Shown piece after piece: positions 1-11,668 of a DNA stretch of 64,000 nucleotides. A program made the position numbers and the translations under genes. How positions within the stretch are numbered: the stretch's first letter is position 1; every line of letters begins with the position of its first letter. Under the pieces are notes generated by a model, which saw only the letters and a list, made by a program, of their open reading frames with translations, was not told the origin of the DNA and did no database searches. The stretch comes from Telopea speciosissima (Eukaryota > Streptophyta > Magnoliopsida > Proteales > Proteaceae). The stretch spans positions 32,091,501-32,155,500 of the forward strand of contig NC_057916.1 in NCBI RefSeq assembly GCF_018873765.1, read 5' to 3'.

Positions 1-1394
1 CTAGCAAATCTTTGGCAAGCGGAAACATGCCAACAACAAGTTTTTCGTTACTATAATCTTAAAATTTAATTTTCTATACTATCATAAGAGACATGCGAGT
101 CGTGTTTGGAATCTTGTTGTAAGGCTTATCCCGGCCGAAAGGTTTCTTTTTATTTATTTTTTCCTTTGTAGTGTTGGCTTGTCTGCGTAGATAGACCTTG
201 TTCTTATGTAAGAATATTATTCTATCATTTTTCTGATTTTTTAATTACCTTTAAAGGAAGGAAAAAAAATAAAAGCCATGTTAGATTTGGAGCTTTAGAG
301 TTTGTTTATATGTTTACGTAGCCCATATCATGCTATGTGCCTCATTGTCAATGGACTTGGACTTGGACTTGTACTTAATAAAGCAACTTCAAAATCCTAT
401 GGAGGTAGGGGGTGTCAATCAGTCGTTTGGTTTGGGCTGATTTAGTTTTGGCATGAAAAGAGTGAATCTAAAATCAATCGGTTTCGCTCCATTTTGGGTT
501 TTTATCAGTTTGTTATCGGATTGGTTTCGATTTGATAAAAAAAAGAAATATTTCACTAAAGCATGAATTATCACTTACTAATTATTGAAAGATGTGCTAT
601 TTTATTTTTGGGTGAGGGCGTGCCAACTCAATGCTCCCTTAAAGTAATACAATAATAATGAAAAAGAAAGAAAGTGTAATTAAATAAAGAGATACAGAAG
701 TTTGTGGAAGAAGAAGATAAAGAAAGATACATTTAAGACAAAGAAAAAATGTTTGTTTATAAATAGGCATGAATGAGAGAGGGAGAGACAAGATCTATCT
801 TATCAGCATCGCTAGTGGGGAATAGAGAAAGAAAAATGAACGAGAAGAGAAGATCAGAAAGGTAAATGAAAAATTGAGAAGATATTAACATAAGAGTCGG
901 GTTCAACCTTAGTGGGTGAATTGTTCTTCTTCTATACCTTATATTCTTCTTGACTTCAACCTTGCATTCCTCATTAGTAATTGGGTGTAATAGCATTATA
1001 ATTGACGTAGGCCTTGAGGGGGAGAGGGGGCAAAATGGAAAATTATGCGTACATTGTTGGTATTACATGCCCTCTCATACTCTCTCCTCCCTAACATATG
1101 GGCCGGTTTGCTCAAATTCACAAGCCCAATTATAAGTAATCGATATACACAATTTTTTTCTATTTCTAATTTGACCTTTGCAAATAACTTTTGTATTTTT
1201 TTAATATAGAAACCCAATGGGAACGACATCACCATCCCCTCTTCTTCTTCTTCCTCCTACAATCCCACTGGCCCCGACCCCTGCTACAACCCAACCCAAT
1301 CCCAGCCGCCCCAAACCTCTGTTGCAATCCAACCCACCACCACACCCCGTCTTCCTCTCCTTTTGATAAATTCATAATCTTCAGGCCAGGCTTC
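1..1394. other. AT-rich intergenic DNA, no gene seen
   Basis: No open frame here resembles a known protein. The short frames near 750-1580 have no recognisable domain and lie in AT-rich or simple-sequence DNA. No transposon end or RNA gene was recognised. Confidence 0.5.
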
Positions 1395-1399
1395 ACGCC

Positions 1400-2259
1400 T
1401 GATACATCCAATATTCACCGGGCAAATCAACGATCGCCACGTGTCACAGGCGACCCGTTCCATAGCCAAGGAGAACGAACCGGGTCCCAGCACTCGGGCG
1501 CGGCCTCACCCAGGCGCGGCCACCACTCGGCGCGGCCACCTCGGGCACGGCCTCACGAGCGCGGCCACACATGGTAGGCGCGGCCTCACCCGGCGCTGAC
1601 CTCACCCAAGCATGGCCACCCCTTGGGCGCGGCCACACATCCGGGGCGCGGCCTCACCCAGGTGAGGCCACCACTTGGGCGCGGCCACACATCCAGGCGG
1701 GCGCGGCCTCACCTAGGCACGGCCACATCCATCCAGGCGCGGCCTGCACCCAGGCACAGCATCGTGGGCACGTGAGGTGGGGGCTACCCATCTACGATCC
1801 GATCGTATCGCTAAGACTCATGTCACTATCAGGACTCTAGACCGCCGCTTAGAGGTCACGTCACCCAGACGGATTCAAGCACCAAGGACGTTATCACCAC
1901 ACGCGGGTATCTATCCACCAAGGATCCTGATGCCACCAGGACACTCCCTCCCACGGGGAGATGGCCAATCAGGATAGAGCCCCGTTACCCAGGGCCTCTA
2001 TCCACTCAATGGCACAATCGCCATCAAACTGGGACTCTCCACACCGCCATATGCTACTATAAAAGGCAAGGTACACAACCCCATCCGGGACATCTAATCT
2101 CATACTGAATAATCACTATTCATCTATTTGCGCCAGGAGATCTAACTTTGGCATCGGAGAGCCCTAGGCCGGAACCACACCGGTTCTCTCTGTTGACCCC
2201 TTGGTCCACTTGCAGGTGATGGCACTCGCAGGACCGCTCGACGATTTCTTGACGCAACA
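1400..2259 (+). mobile_element. Solo LTR, probably Ty3/Gypsy type
   Basis: An 860-bp segment begins TGATACATCC and ends GACGCAACA. It is flanked by the perfect 5-bp direct repeat ACGCC (1395-1399 and 2260-2264). TG...CA ends plus a 5-bp target duplication, with no internal region, mark a solo LTR left by LTR-LTR recombination. A TATA box (TATAAAA, 2058-2064) lies about 200 bp before the 3' end, followed by a C-rich leader, which is the usual U3-R-U5 order on the plus strand. The TE family cannot be set without its internal region; the GC-rich U3 recalls plant Gypsy elements. Confidence 0.75.
1497..1760. repeat. GC-rich degenerate tandem repeat inside the solo LTR
   Basis: Irregular copies of GGCGCGGCC followed by CTCACC or ACACATCC recur about every 15-35 bp. 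They lie upstream of the LTR TATA box, in U3, where enhancer-like repeats are common. Open frames across it (both strands) are a by-product of the base composition. Confidence 0.6.
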
Positions 2260-2264
2260 ACGCC

Positions 2265-2960
2265 TTAACCTTCTGTTCTTGTTATAAATTGTTGGAGGTT
2301 TTTTCAACATAATGGCTTTGGGAATAGTCTCACGTCAAAATTGCAAAGAAGATTTATTGGGTATATTTAGTAAAGTATTGTGTGTCATTTAAATTAATAA
2401 ATCGAGATTGTTACGGTGTATGTGCGTGGACTTTCGTTCGAACGCGCACGTGTATGCTATAGAAGCGTCAGTGGCATACTTAACATGCTTGCATCGCTTC
2501 GAGTGAGATCTAATTAAGGCCGTTCTTTTTTATCTAATAGACCAAATTGAATCTAAATAAGATTATTGTAAACAATTGATCGGTAGCTTATTATTGTTAT
2601 GTTTTGGACGGTTTAGATCATATTGTTATGATCTAACGGTCCAGATTCAAATATGAAAGGATCTATATGTTAGGAACATGTGCCAAGTAGGTGAAAATAC
2701 CCAAGTTATTTCAAACTTGAATATATCCCAAAAACGTTCTTCTCCTTCTCACTCTCAAAGGTAATCTTGTAAAAAATCTGTGTTATTGCAGGGAACAAGT
2801 TTTCTGCTACTGGTTTTTCTGTTTTCTCAAAAGGCTTTCTGACATCGATCTTGACTCTGTTTTTGCATTACATAGCCAAGACAATCAACTGACATGTTGG
2901 ACTTCGTTATATCTTGGGAGACAATTCATTTGCAGCCTATTTGTATCTTAGCAGTAAGGA
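2265..2960. other. Intergenic DNA, no gene seen
   Basis: AT-rich sequence between the solo LTR and the Copia element. No coding homology, RNA gene or repeat ends were recognised. Confidence 0.45.
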
Positions 2961-2965
2961 CGAAT

Positions 2966-3183
2966 TGTTAGGGTTTAGGGTTTAAGCACAAGGTTGCTTA
3001 AAGCATTATACCCTGAGTATCTAGTTTGGAATACCCAGACTGCTGCCTCCAGCTAGTATATATAGAAAAACTAGGGCTTAAGTCAGATGGACTAATTACT
3101 AGAATGCCCCTCACATCCTAGACATTAATATAAGTAGGATTATATTAGAACATATGAAAGAATATTACATAAATACCCTTACA
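2966..3183 (-). repeat. 3' LTR of the Copia element
   Basis: 218 bp, read on the minus strand from TGTAAGGGTATT to CCTAAACCCTAACA. It pairs with 9102-9319. The TTTAGGG-like stretch at its edge is part of the LTR and not a telomere repeat. Confidence 0.92.
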
Positions 3184-4057
3184 ATCTCGTCCCATGTTCT
3201 ATATATATCCACCACACATGTATAGAAATCATTGTTCAATCAGTAATTGAATCAATATAAATTGAATAAGTTGAATATCAATAATCCAATAAATCAAATA
3301 AGCAATAAGTAAACTTCAAGAAATAAAACTAAGGTTTAAGATCAAAACTAAACCCAACAATAAATCCGAAGTTCCAAATGCAAGTGGCTAAATCAAAAGA
3401 AATAATCAAAAGGAAAAAGTTTTTGCAATCCATGTGACTTTACTCATCAAGTATGCCATCCTCATCGAGATCTAGATTTAACCGTTCTCCACCATCTTCG
3501 CCATTCTCAGTAATTTATCAAATATGAATTTCATAAGATAATATGACTTCAATCATTTGTACAATAGTATCTAGTTCAACAATAAGAACTTAGTACATTC
3601 CATATATGGCTGACGGTTAATCAAAAAATAATAAGCATCATCATCAAGTTTCTTTACAAAAACTCGATCCTATATAGTCTCTATCACAAGGACCATACCA
3701 TGTTTCCATTTGGAATATTATGTTCATCATATTAATCATAGATATATGTTGTATCATCAAATTTGGAATGGTACACCATACTATGAAAGACATGTCATCA
3801 AATTTGGAATGACATAAAGACTAGCACAATATCATTAAAACATATCAAACAATTTCCATATTCCTATGTAGAATAACAAAGTAAGAAAACTTCACATGAA
3901 GAATTTGCTACACCATCAAATTTGGAATGGTTTCACAAACCCCCATACTTAGTAACCTAACTAAGTTATCTGAAACATGTAAACTGTCCCAAATACTTAC
4001 CAAGTCTAGATGAGATTCGAATAATTCAAAATAATACTGGGTTAGGTTAAGACTTGA
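3184..4057 (-). other. 3' untranslated part of the Copia element
   Basis: Non-coding DNA between the RNase H end and the 3' LTR. It contains several copies of a short phrase, CATCAAATTTGGAATG (for example near 3756, 3796 and 3912), a minor internal repeat. No coding homology. Confidence 0.6.
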
Positions 4058-4477
4058 CTAAATGGTCTTTAACCCCATCTCCCCCGTAGTTTTGAATGTT
4101 CGATCTTTGTTCAATCCCTTTGTAAGGGCATCTGCCGTATTATCCTTCGATCTCACATCAATCAAAGTGATAATCCCTTGTTCTGTTTTATAACTTGGCA
4201 TGGCCTGTTTCAGCCTGATGTGTCTCCTCTTACCATTAAAGAGTGAGTTATTCACTATTGTCTTTGTTGCTTGATTATCATAGAATATAGATATAAAGTT
4301 TAATTTGAAACTCCTCAATAGAATATTTATGATCAGATCCTTTATCCACTCTGCTTCATCTCCCACAGAAGCTAAAGCATAAAGTTTCGATTCCATAGAT
4401 GACAGAGCAATACCAGTCTGTCTCTTGAATTTTCATGCTACAGCTGCTCCTCCTAGTGTAAATACATAACCACTAGT
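4058..4477 (-). pseudogene. Copia RNase H region
   Basis: The minus-strand frame at 4058-4396 shows the end of a Copia RNase H: an ESKLYALASVGDEAEW block, a YDNQATKTI block with the catalytic-type aspartate, a KRRHIRLK block and an ADALTKGLN C-terminal signature. It is cut off from the reverse transcriptase by the insert at 4582-5043 and by stops upstream, so it is a remnant. Confidence 0.85.
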
Positions 4478-4581
4478 GGATCTGCTGTCTCCCAAATCTG
4501 AGCACCAAGATGCATCAGAATATCCTTCCAAAGTTGAAGGATGTCCAGTCTAACATAGAGCATAACCTAGAGTACCTTTAA
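4478..4581. repeat. 104-bp direct repeat, left copy
   Basis: Identical by eye to 5044-5147. It is Copia RT/RNase H sequence duplicated on both sides of the inserted segment. The length is far above any LTR-element target duplication. Confidence 0.9.
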
Positions 4582-5043
4582 TGTTATACCCGCACCCCGG
4601 GAGTATAATTAATTATTAATTCTTCCCCGTGACGTGTAGTTATCAACGCCACATATCTTGGTGAGTTGTTCTCACGGTGGTCAAACCCAGCTATAAAATT
4701 ATTGACCATAGTACGAGTTTGCCGTGGAAACTAGTCGGGACCACGGAGGTTGTACCTTGACATGTCGGGGTAAGTAGTTGACCAAATTTGTTGTGTGCTT
4801 ACTTGCCCTCTCAAAGCCCTCGAAGTGTGGTCCAAAGGCCCTGACCTCTTATGGTGGGAACCACCTTCCTACTCGCATCGGAGGCAAGGTTCGGTGCCTC
4901 CGACCACCGCATCCAATGCTGGCGCGGGGACCCTTGTGGGTGAGACCCCGTGGCTAAGGTACTATTGGTGTCCTGCCATGTTTGACCCTACCCTTACCCC
5001 TTTTTATTAACTTGACCTTATGTGGGCCTTGGGGCCCAAGTTA
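4582..5043. mobile_element. 462-bp foreign insert in Copia pol, LTR-like start
   Basis: The insert begins TGTTATACCCGCACCCCGGG, much like the start of chromovirus (Tekay/Del-type) LTRs as I recall them, and it is more GC-rich than the surrounding Copia sequence. Its other end (CCCAAGTTA) is not a CA terminus. The 104-bp perfect repeats that flank it do not fit an integrase insertion. Filler DNA at a repaired break, or an assembly join, would fit better. Confidence 0.6.
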
Positions 5044-5147
5044 GGATCTGCTGTCTCCCAAATCTGAGCACCAAGATGCATCAGAATATCCTTCCAAAGT
5101 TGAAGGATGTCCAGTCTAACATAGAGCATAACCTAGAGTACCTTTAA
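5044..5147. repeat. 104-bp direct repeat, right copy
   Basis: Second copy of 4478-4581; see there. Confidence 0.9.
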
Positions 5148-6319
5148 GGTATCTCATCAGCCTTGTCAGGGCATCCCAATGCTCTTTCTAGGATTACTAG
5201 TGAAATGACTCAGCATGCCTACCGTAAAGGCTATGTCTGGCCTAGTGCAACTCATTGCATACATGAGGCTACCAATCAGTTTAGAATATTCTAACTGATT
5301 CACGGTATCGCCAGTGTTAGGTTTCAACCGTTTGTTATAATTATAGGGTGTCTCAATCGGTTTACAATCACTATATCTCCAACTAGAAAGTAGCCTCTCA
5401 ATGTAATGAGACTGGTTAAGGGTGATCCCTTGCTCATCGAAGCTTACTCTCATTCCAAGAATAGTGTCTACCACACCAAGATCTTTCATGTCAAATTCTT
5501 TGGACAAGGTTTCTTTAATGTCACTCACTACAGAGAGATCAGAACCTAGAATCAACATGTCGTCTACATACAAGCAAATAATCGTGACCTTGTTTGACTC
5601 AGACAAAAAATAAAGGCACTTATCCGAGTTACTGGTATGAAAACCAAGGCTCTTTACTGTCTTGTCAAACTTCTCATGCCACAATTTAGGTGCTTGTTTA
5701 AGACCATAGAGAGATTTGTTTAATTTATAAACTCTTTTTTTAGAACCTTCCACGACAAACCCTTCAGGTTGGTTCATGTAGATTTCTTCGGTTAGGTCTC
5801 TATTAAGAAAAACCTTTTTATATCCATTTGATGCACAATATAGTGCTCAATAGATGCTATGGCAAGAAGAATCCTTATCGTTGCCAAATGGCAGACCGGG
5901 GAGTAGATGTCAAAATAATCTATTCCTCTCACCTGGGTATAGCCCTTAGCTACTAACCGTGCTTTATACCTGGCTATAGACCCATCCGGATTAAGTTTCT
6001 TCTTCAGTACCCACTTACACCCTATTGTCTTGGCCCCTTTAGGCAGATCAACAAGGTGTCATGTCACATTCTGCATTCAAGAGCTCATCTCCTCATCAAT
6101 GGCTTCTTTCCATAGCAGTGAGTCCCTAAATCTCATCGCTTCCTTATAGGTGGATGGATCGGTCTCTAGATGGTAGGTCACAAAATCCTCACCAAAGTTC
6201 TTGGATACTCTATCTCTAGTAGATACTCTTCTAGGTTCTGATTCAGGGAGCATTGTGGGAGTAGTATCAGAAACAATTGGTTCAGATTTCAAAGATGATT
6301 CTGTAACCATTTCAGTCAA
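5148..6319 (-). pseudogene. Copia reverse transcriptase region
   Basis: Minus-strand RVT_2 reverse transcriptase. The N-terminal half (5778-6319) is in broken frames: a YKEAMRFRDSLLWKEAIDEE block, then remnants of the KWV...K and RLVAKGY blocks. The C-terminal half (5166-5777) is open for 203 codons, with QPEGFV, KLNKSLYGLKQAPKLWHEKF, the active-site YVDDMLIL, and GSLMYAMSCTRPDIAF. It would copy the element RNA into DNA in the virus-like particle. Frameshifts and stops separate it from the integrase and RNase H. Confidence 0.88.
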
Positions 6320-6325
6320 ACCATG

Positions 6326-7580
6326 TCAGTTCTGGCCTTTATCTCTGAGGAATTTATCTTCAAAGAAAATAGCATCCCTAGATTTTATCAATACATTGGT
6401 GGATAGATCTAAAAATCGATCTACAACATTGTCTTCTGTACAACCTAGATACATACAAGTGTTTGTTCTAGTTCCCACCTTAGGTCTCCTAGGGTCTTGT
6501 ATCCTAACATAAGCTATACAACCCCAAACCTTAAGAGTATCATATCTACAGGGATGTTTATGCCATAGTTCACAAGGTGTAAAAGTCAATTTTGAATGTG
6601 ACAGTCTATTTAGAATGTGATTTGCAGTAAACACTGTTTCTCCCCAATAGCAAGAGGGTATGTCAGCTGTCAATAACATGGAGTGTAACATCTCTGTTAA
6701 CGTCTTGTTCTTTCTTTCAGCTATGCCATTTAATTGAGGTGAGTAAGGAGCAGTAGTTTCAAGGATTATGCCTGCAGAGGCACAGAATTCCTTGAACTCT
6801 GTTAATTTGTATTCTCTTTTCCTATCACTTCTAAATCTTTTAATTTTCAAGTTCAACTGATTTTCTACCCTATTCTTGAAAATTTAAAAATTTTCATATG
6901 CTTCATCTTTAGATTTTAACAGATATAAATGACAATATCTAGAAAAATCGTCTATAAATATTATCAAATACTTCCGACCTCCTCTAGTTGTATAGCTTTT
7001 AAAGTCACAAATGTTAGAATGTATAAGTTCAAGAAGTTGAGTGCTCCTAGAAATCGTTCTGAAAGGTTTTCTAGTTATTTTGGTTTAAACGCACACTTCA
7101 CATTTGTTAAATCTAGATGAAGTGTCTACTGGTAAATTATGAGTTTTAGCTAGTTTGAGCATTTTTCTATAGTTCACATGTCCTAACCTACAGTGTAGTA
7201 TTTTGAGATCAAGTGAAGTATGGTTAACCTAGTTTATTGTCTCATTAGCTAACCTCAACCAAAACATATCATTCAAATTATAAGCACATCCAAAATAAAA
7301 AGAGTTCACAGACAGTGTTACTCTTCCACTACTAAAAGTAATAGACATGTCAGCATCAAGCAAAATTCTAATTGAAATTAAATTCTTTTCAAAATCAGGA
7401 AAATTTTAATATTTTTCAAAGTAAGTATTTTACCTGATGAAAGAACCAAGTTTGATGTCTATTGTTGTATCACTTTCACAACGTCTCCATTTGCAATAGT
7501 GACAGTCTCTGTTACTTGAACAATATCAGTTAGCAGGTCCTTGTTATTGCAAACATGATAAGTCGCCCCATAGTCTAACC
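6326..7580 (-). pseudogene. Copia protease remnant, GAG-pre-integrase and integrase
   Basis: Read on the minus strand. A protease remnant carries the block LDYGATYHVCNN (about 7560-7580), where the usual D-S/T-G active site is D-Y-G. A GAG-pre-integrase histidine/cysteine block (HCRLGHVN, about 7190) and integrase core pieces follow with stops between. The C-terminal integrase frame (6326-6856, 176 codons) is open, with YSPQLNGIAERKNKTL and WGETVFTANHILNRL. The changed active site and several stops indicate long inactivity. Confidence 0.85.
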
Positions 7581-8232
7581 ACCAATCTGAAGATGTACTG
7601 CCCAACCCCTTATCCTTGTCAACCATGGCAACAAAGTTAGTAGGCTCAGTCTTGTCCACCAACATGTGAACTTCCTTCTGTGGTGTGTCAGTGTTCCCTT
7701 TCTTAGGACTTCTACACTCAGATGTATAGTAACCCCACTTTCTACTGTTGCGGTACTTGCCCTTCTTTTTAAAGTTAGTCTTTTTGGCTTCCAACTGTTG
7801 GGGTTCTTTCTTAGGTGGCTTAGACTGCCTAGGATTTTTCTTGGGTTGTGAAACGAAATTAGCAGATGTCTGTTGTTGTTTCACCATCTCCAAGTTATTC
7901 CTAGCTCTGTTCCCATCTTCGATTCTAATGAACCGTTTGAGATCATCTAGTCTCACTTGTGTTTTCTTCCTATGCATCTCAGTTTTAAAGGAATGCCAGG
8001 TATAGGGTAACTTAAAAATAATTGCACCCACTAAGAATGCATCAACAATAGAGATATTTTCTTGGTTCAGTTTTGTTCTCAAGTTCTCAAAGTCTGTTAC
8101 TTGTGGAAGTATTTCCTTGTCTTCTTGAAACTTGAAATCCATAAACTTGTCAACCAAATGGATTTTTGACAGGTCCTCCTCCTTTTTGAATTGGGCTTTG
8201 ATCATCTCAATTGGAACAACGTGTTTCTCCAT
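7459..8232 (-). pseudogene. Copia gag and gag-protease junction
   Basis: A 257-codon minus-strand frame from ATG at 8232. The N-terminal half resembles the UBN2-type Copia gag (LVDKFMDFKFQEDKEILPQV, then FLVGAIIFKLPYTWHSF). The nucleocapsid zinc knuckle (normally CX2CX4HX4C) is degenerate, with only the last cysteine in a GYYTSEC block. The frame runs on into the protease start and stops at 7459. Gag would package element RNA; the lost knuckle argues against function. Confidence 0.8.
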
Positions 8233-9101
8233 ATTTATGTGATTTGTTTATATGCCTAAGCAAATATTCAAATAAAAAATAAATGCTCAAGGAACAGTCA
8301 CACCTGAGATGGAGAACCCTGGATTTAGACGACGGAGGAAAGGATGGCGGTGGTGCAGCGACGTCGACAGTCGTGGTGGTCACCCTAGTGCTGGCAAACA
8401 AGGGTCACTGGCTGCTGTTTGGTGATGGCTGGCACTGGTCGCAACCTGTAGGTAGTGACCGATCTCAAAAATAAATCAAAAGTTAAAGCCTTTTGTCTTC
8501 TTCTACTTTTCCTTTGTTTTTTTTATTTTTTTAATAATCAAATCAAGGAAGTAGAAAAGAGCTTTGAAAAATAAAAGCTCCCTGCCAATAACGTACTCTG
8601 CCAAAAGTAAACTCCAAAACTTCTTTTGATTTGATTTTTTTTTTTTTTTTCTTTCGAACCAATCAAATCAAAATGGATTAATTGCTTTTGTCTTTGTAAT
8701 CAAACAACCAAATAAAAAACCTTTGATAAAGGTTCTCTGTCAAGGTCTGCAAACTTTGTAAACTTCTACTCAACTTTGTTTTAAAATCAAATCAAAACAA
8801 AACTTTGAGAAACGAAAGCCGTGACGCACGTTCGAACAAAATCGTGAAGACAGATCTCCAAGCTTGATTGATCATTTGATAAAGAATTACCTCTCAAACT
8901 GGAACCGTGATGCAAGAGCTTTGATCAATGCCGTCTTTGATAGAATAGTAACCGTGATCAGATTCCGTGATCACCAAAAGGTCGATCAAATAAAATTCTA
9001 AAGTCGATCAGAAAACCAGAATTGAGACGAAGTCGAACGTGAATCCGAAATCCAAAGCCGATCTTGATTGCAGAGAAACGAAAATCCTAATGCTTTAAGA
9101 T
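8233..9101 (-). other. 5' untranslated leader of the Copia element
   Basis: Non-coding DNA between the 5' LTR and gag. It is A/T-rich and has stretches with repeated GATCAAA/GATCAGA phrases. The 60-odd codon frames here match nothing I know. Confidence 0.55.
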
Positions 9102-9319
9102 TGTTAGGGTTTAGGGTTTAAGCACAAGGTTGCTTAAAGCATTACACCCTGAGTATCTGGTTTGGAATACCCAGACTGCTGCCTCCAGCTAGTCTATATA
9201 GAAAAACTAGGGTTTAAGTCAGATAGGTTAATTACTAGATTGCCCCTCACAGCCTGGGCATTAATACAAGTAGAATTATATTAGAATATATGAAATAATA
9301 TTACATAAATACCCTTACA
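9102..9319 (-). repeat. 5' LTR of the Copia element
   Basis: 218 bp, the partner of 2966-3183. It is followed by the target duplication CGAAT at 9320-9324. Confidence 0.92.
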
Positions 9320-9339
9320 CGAATTACATCTTAAGGAAA

Positions 9340-9517
9340 GCCACCCTGTAACGCTCCTTGAAGACTCAAGCTTTTCTATTCTAACATAAATACCTGCCAA
9401 GGTAGTTTAGAGGAAAAGACAAATAGCTCAGAAATCCATTTTATAGAGAGAAGAAACTTTTATATATCAAGAGAGGAAAGATGTCGAGCACTTCTGGCAA
9501 GGTCATTCGTTGCAGAG
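9340..9517 (+). pseudogene. Orphan first exon of an alcohol-dehydrogenase-like gene
   Basis: ATG at 9481 opens a short frame reading MSSTSGKVIRCR. A G of the next codon and a GT splice donor follow (GCAGAG^GTAGCC at 9512-9523). Length, sequence and donor phase match exon 1 of plant class-P/III zinc alcohol dehydrogenases, which start like MSSTAGQVIRC and splice at that point. The roughly 140 bp upstream looks like a 5' leader (TATATATC near 9461). I find no exon 2 (the usual AAVAWEAGKP block) anywhere downstream, so this is a detached exon. The Copia element sits 160 bp upstream. The match rests on only 12 residues. Confidence 0.5.
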
Positions 9518-10711
9518 GTAGCCTTGTTATCCCTGCTTTGATTTTTTCTAATTTTTGGATGGATTTCATTTCATTTCTTTGTTGAGTGTCATTTGGGCTT
9601 TTTTAGTGTCTTTCAAATGATGGGCATCGGTTTCTCTGAAGAAAAAAAGTGACTATTGGGTTTTTTATTAATTGATTTCAGCCTTTCAGGGGTTTTGATT
9701 CTTGAAGGAGAATTTTGGGTAATGATTTGTTTGGTTTGCTTATTTATTAATCGATGATGGGTTGTTATTAGTGATCCTTTACACACACACACATACATTA
9801 GGATTTTATATTAAAAAAAAAAGTTATTTATAAGGGTAAATTTAAAAATAAAAAAGAAATTGTATTAATTGGATACTTATAATTCAATTTAGGTATTCTG
9901 AACATAATATGTGAAACATTGGGTATCTAAACTATAATTAGTAAAAACCTTAGGTACCTTGGGTACCATTTACCCTATATGAGAGAAAATAATAAAAAAT
10001 TCATGTGCCTTTATGAAAATACATCGATTAACCTTTCTCTGAGTAATACCACCACACAGTGGCATGTACCTTATAGAAGGGTGTTTCTCACTTTTTCTTT
10101 ACCCACCGCAAAGGAGGTATTCCTTCACCGTGGGAGCATTAATGGGGTGGGATGAATATCATAATGAGGGTAGAGGTATTTTTGAACTTTTGTATTAGAG
10201 GCTATCCGATCGTGGGTTTTCCTTCACCATATATATATTGTTTTTGGTAAGAGCCTTACATTATCTTATTAAAGGCTAAAATTAATGAAATAGTAATTAT
10301 AAAATCTTTGAGGGAAGGGGCAGGGAGCTCATTCTCACATAGCACTTTGATAACTGTATAAAAGTTGTCCATCTTCATTATACCATAGGGAATGATGATG
10401 TGATAGTTCTAACCGTTGAAAAGGAAGTACACTATTTGTTTTAGCCGTGTGTGAAATTTCATAGTTTAATTAATCGAATACCTCATCCCAATGTATGTCT
10501 ACACATCCGTATTATATTCGGATCATTATTCTGCATTCTCTTATAATTTTGAATTTTTAAAGCTTTATTTTACCTCTTGGCAAACACACTTTGAGGTTAA
10601 ATCTTAGAAGCAAACATTCAAGGGACGCCTTGGGGTCCACTTGTCTTGAAAATTTGACACTTTTTCTCCCCTAAGACCAACAGATTTTACTAGAAGAAAA
10701 AAGAATGTAAA
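9518..10711. other. Intergenic DNA, possible old MITEs
   Basis: No coding homology. A short (CA)n run lies near 9781-9793. The segment 9832-9986 begins AGGGTAAATTT and ends ATTTACCCT, which suggests a small palindromic MITE, but no clean target duplication was seen. Confidence 0.4.
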
Positions 10712-10719
10712 GGTTTAAC

Positions 10720-11606
10720 TAGGGGTGTCAATGGGTCGAGTTGGGCCGGCCCTGCCTAAACCCTGACCCTGACCCTAGATCCCTTAACCTAAACCCTGAC
10801 CTTGACCCAACCTTGGCAGGGCCAAGAAACCCTCAACCCTGACCCGACTCCGCCAGGGTTTTCCCTAACCCGGCCCGGTCCAACCTGACCCTGATAGGAT
10901 CGGGCAGGGTCGGGTTGGCTCTGATTGACCCTGTCTTGACCCTAATTCCCAATTCCCAACTTAATGGGGTCGGCAAAGAAGAGAAAACAGAGCACAAATA
11001 AGGAGAGAGAGAGAGAGAGAATAGGTTCAACTTGGCTTGCAATAGTTTCCACGAGTCGCAACCAGAGAGTAATATTCATAATAAACACCCAACCAGCAAC
11101 AGAAGTACAGCAAAGTTTCATTAACTAGTAATAAAACAATCACAACAGTTTATCTAAAGCACACGCACACGAAGGAAGCAAGTGAGAAATAGACGACTAA
11201 TCTTACTCTTTTTTACATACCTTGATGCGAATCTGGGAAGGAGGAACCGAGGAAGAAGAAGGCACTAAGGCAGACTGCTAGTCAAGCACTCGAGCGGCTG
11301 CTTTCTCGTGGATGAAGAGGAAGAATGAAAGGTAAAAACGAAAAGGGAATAATCGGAATATGGGTTAGGATTATCATCTCTTGTGGGCATTTTGGTATTT
11401 TCAAAAATATACATACTTATAACTAATTCAGGGTCGGGTCAAGGCTGGGCCAAGCTAAGCCCGGGGTCTTATCCTGGACCCGACCGACCCTGCCAGAGTC
11501 AGCCAAAAACTCAACCCTAAACCGCCCTTTGGGCTGGTAGATCAAGGTCGGGCCCAAGCCGGGTTCAGGGTGGGTTCGGGCCAGTCGGGCATTATTGACA
11601 CCCCTA
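10720..11606. mobile_element. Non-autonomous hAT-like element
   Basis: An 887-bp element begins TAGGGGTGTCAATGGGTC and ends ATTGACACCCCTA, giving matching inverted ends. It is flanked by the perfect 8-bp duplication GGTTTAAC (10712-10719 and 11607-11614); eight bases is the hAT signature. The outer parts are rich in GACCCTGACCC-type phrases on one side and their complements on the other. The AT-rich middle has a (GA)10 run at 11002-11021. There is no transposase frame. Confidence 0.88.
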
Positions 11607-11668
11607 GGTTTAACATTTGAACTGTTTTTCCACCTTCGACATTGTCAACAACAAAAAAAAAAAAAAGA

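Larger units (their letters stand above)
2966..9319 (-). mobile_element. Decayed Copia LTR retrotransposon, minus strand
   Basis: A 6354-bp element lies between two 218-bp LTRs (2966-3183 and 9102-9319) and is flanked by the 5-bp duplication CGAAT (2961-2965 and 9320-9324). On the minus strand the order is gag, protease, integrase, reverse transcriptase, RNase H, which is the Copia order. By my count the two LTRs differ at about 14 of 218 positions, so it is not a very recent insertion. Stops and frameshifts interrupt gag-pol, so it cannot act on its own. No tRNA-iMet-type primer site follows the 5' LTR (below 9102), which is unusual for Copia; I could not name the primer. Confidence 0.92.

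Noticed and set aside
1191..1977. Proline/arginine-rich frames on both strands
   Set aside because: They follow the GC-rich repeat of the solo LTR and cross its border.
2966..2995. Telomere-type TTTAGGG repeat
   Set aside because: Only about two units, and the same sequence is the terminus of both Copia LTRs.
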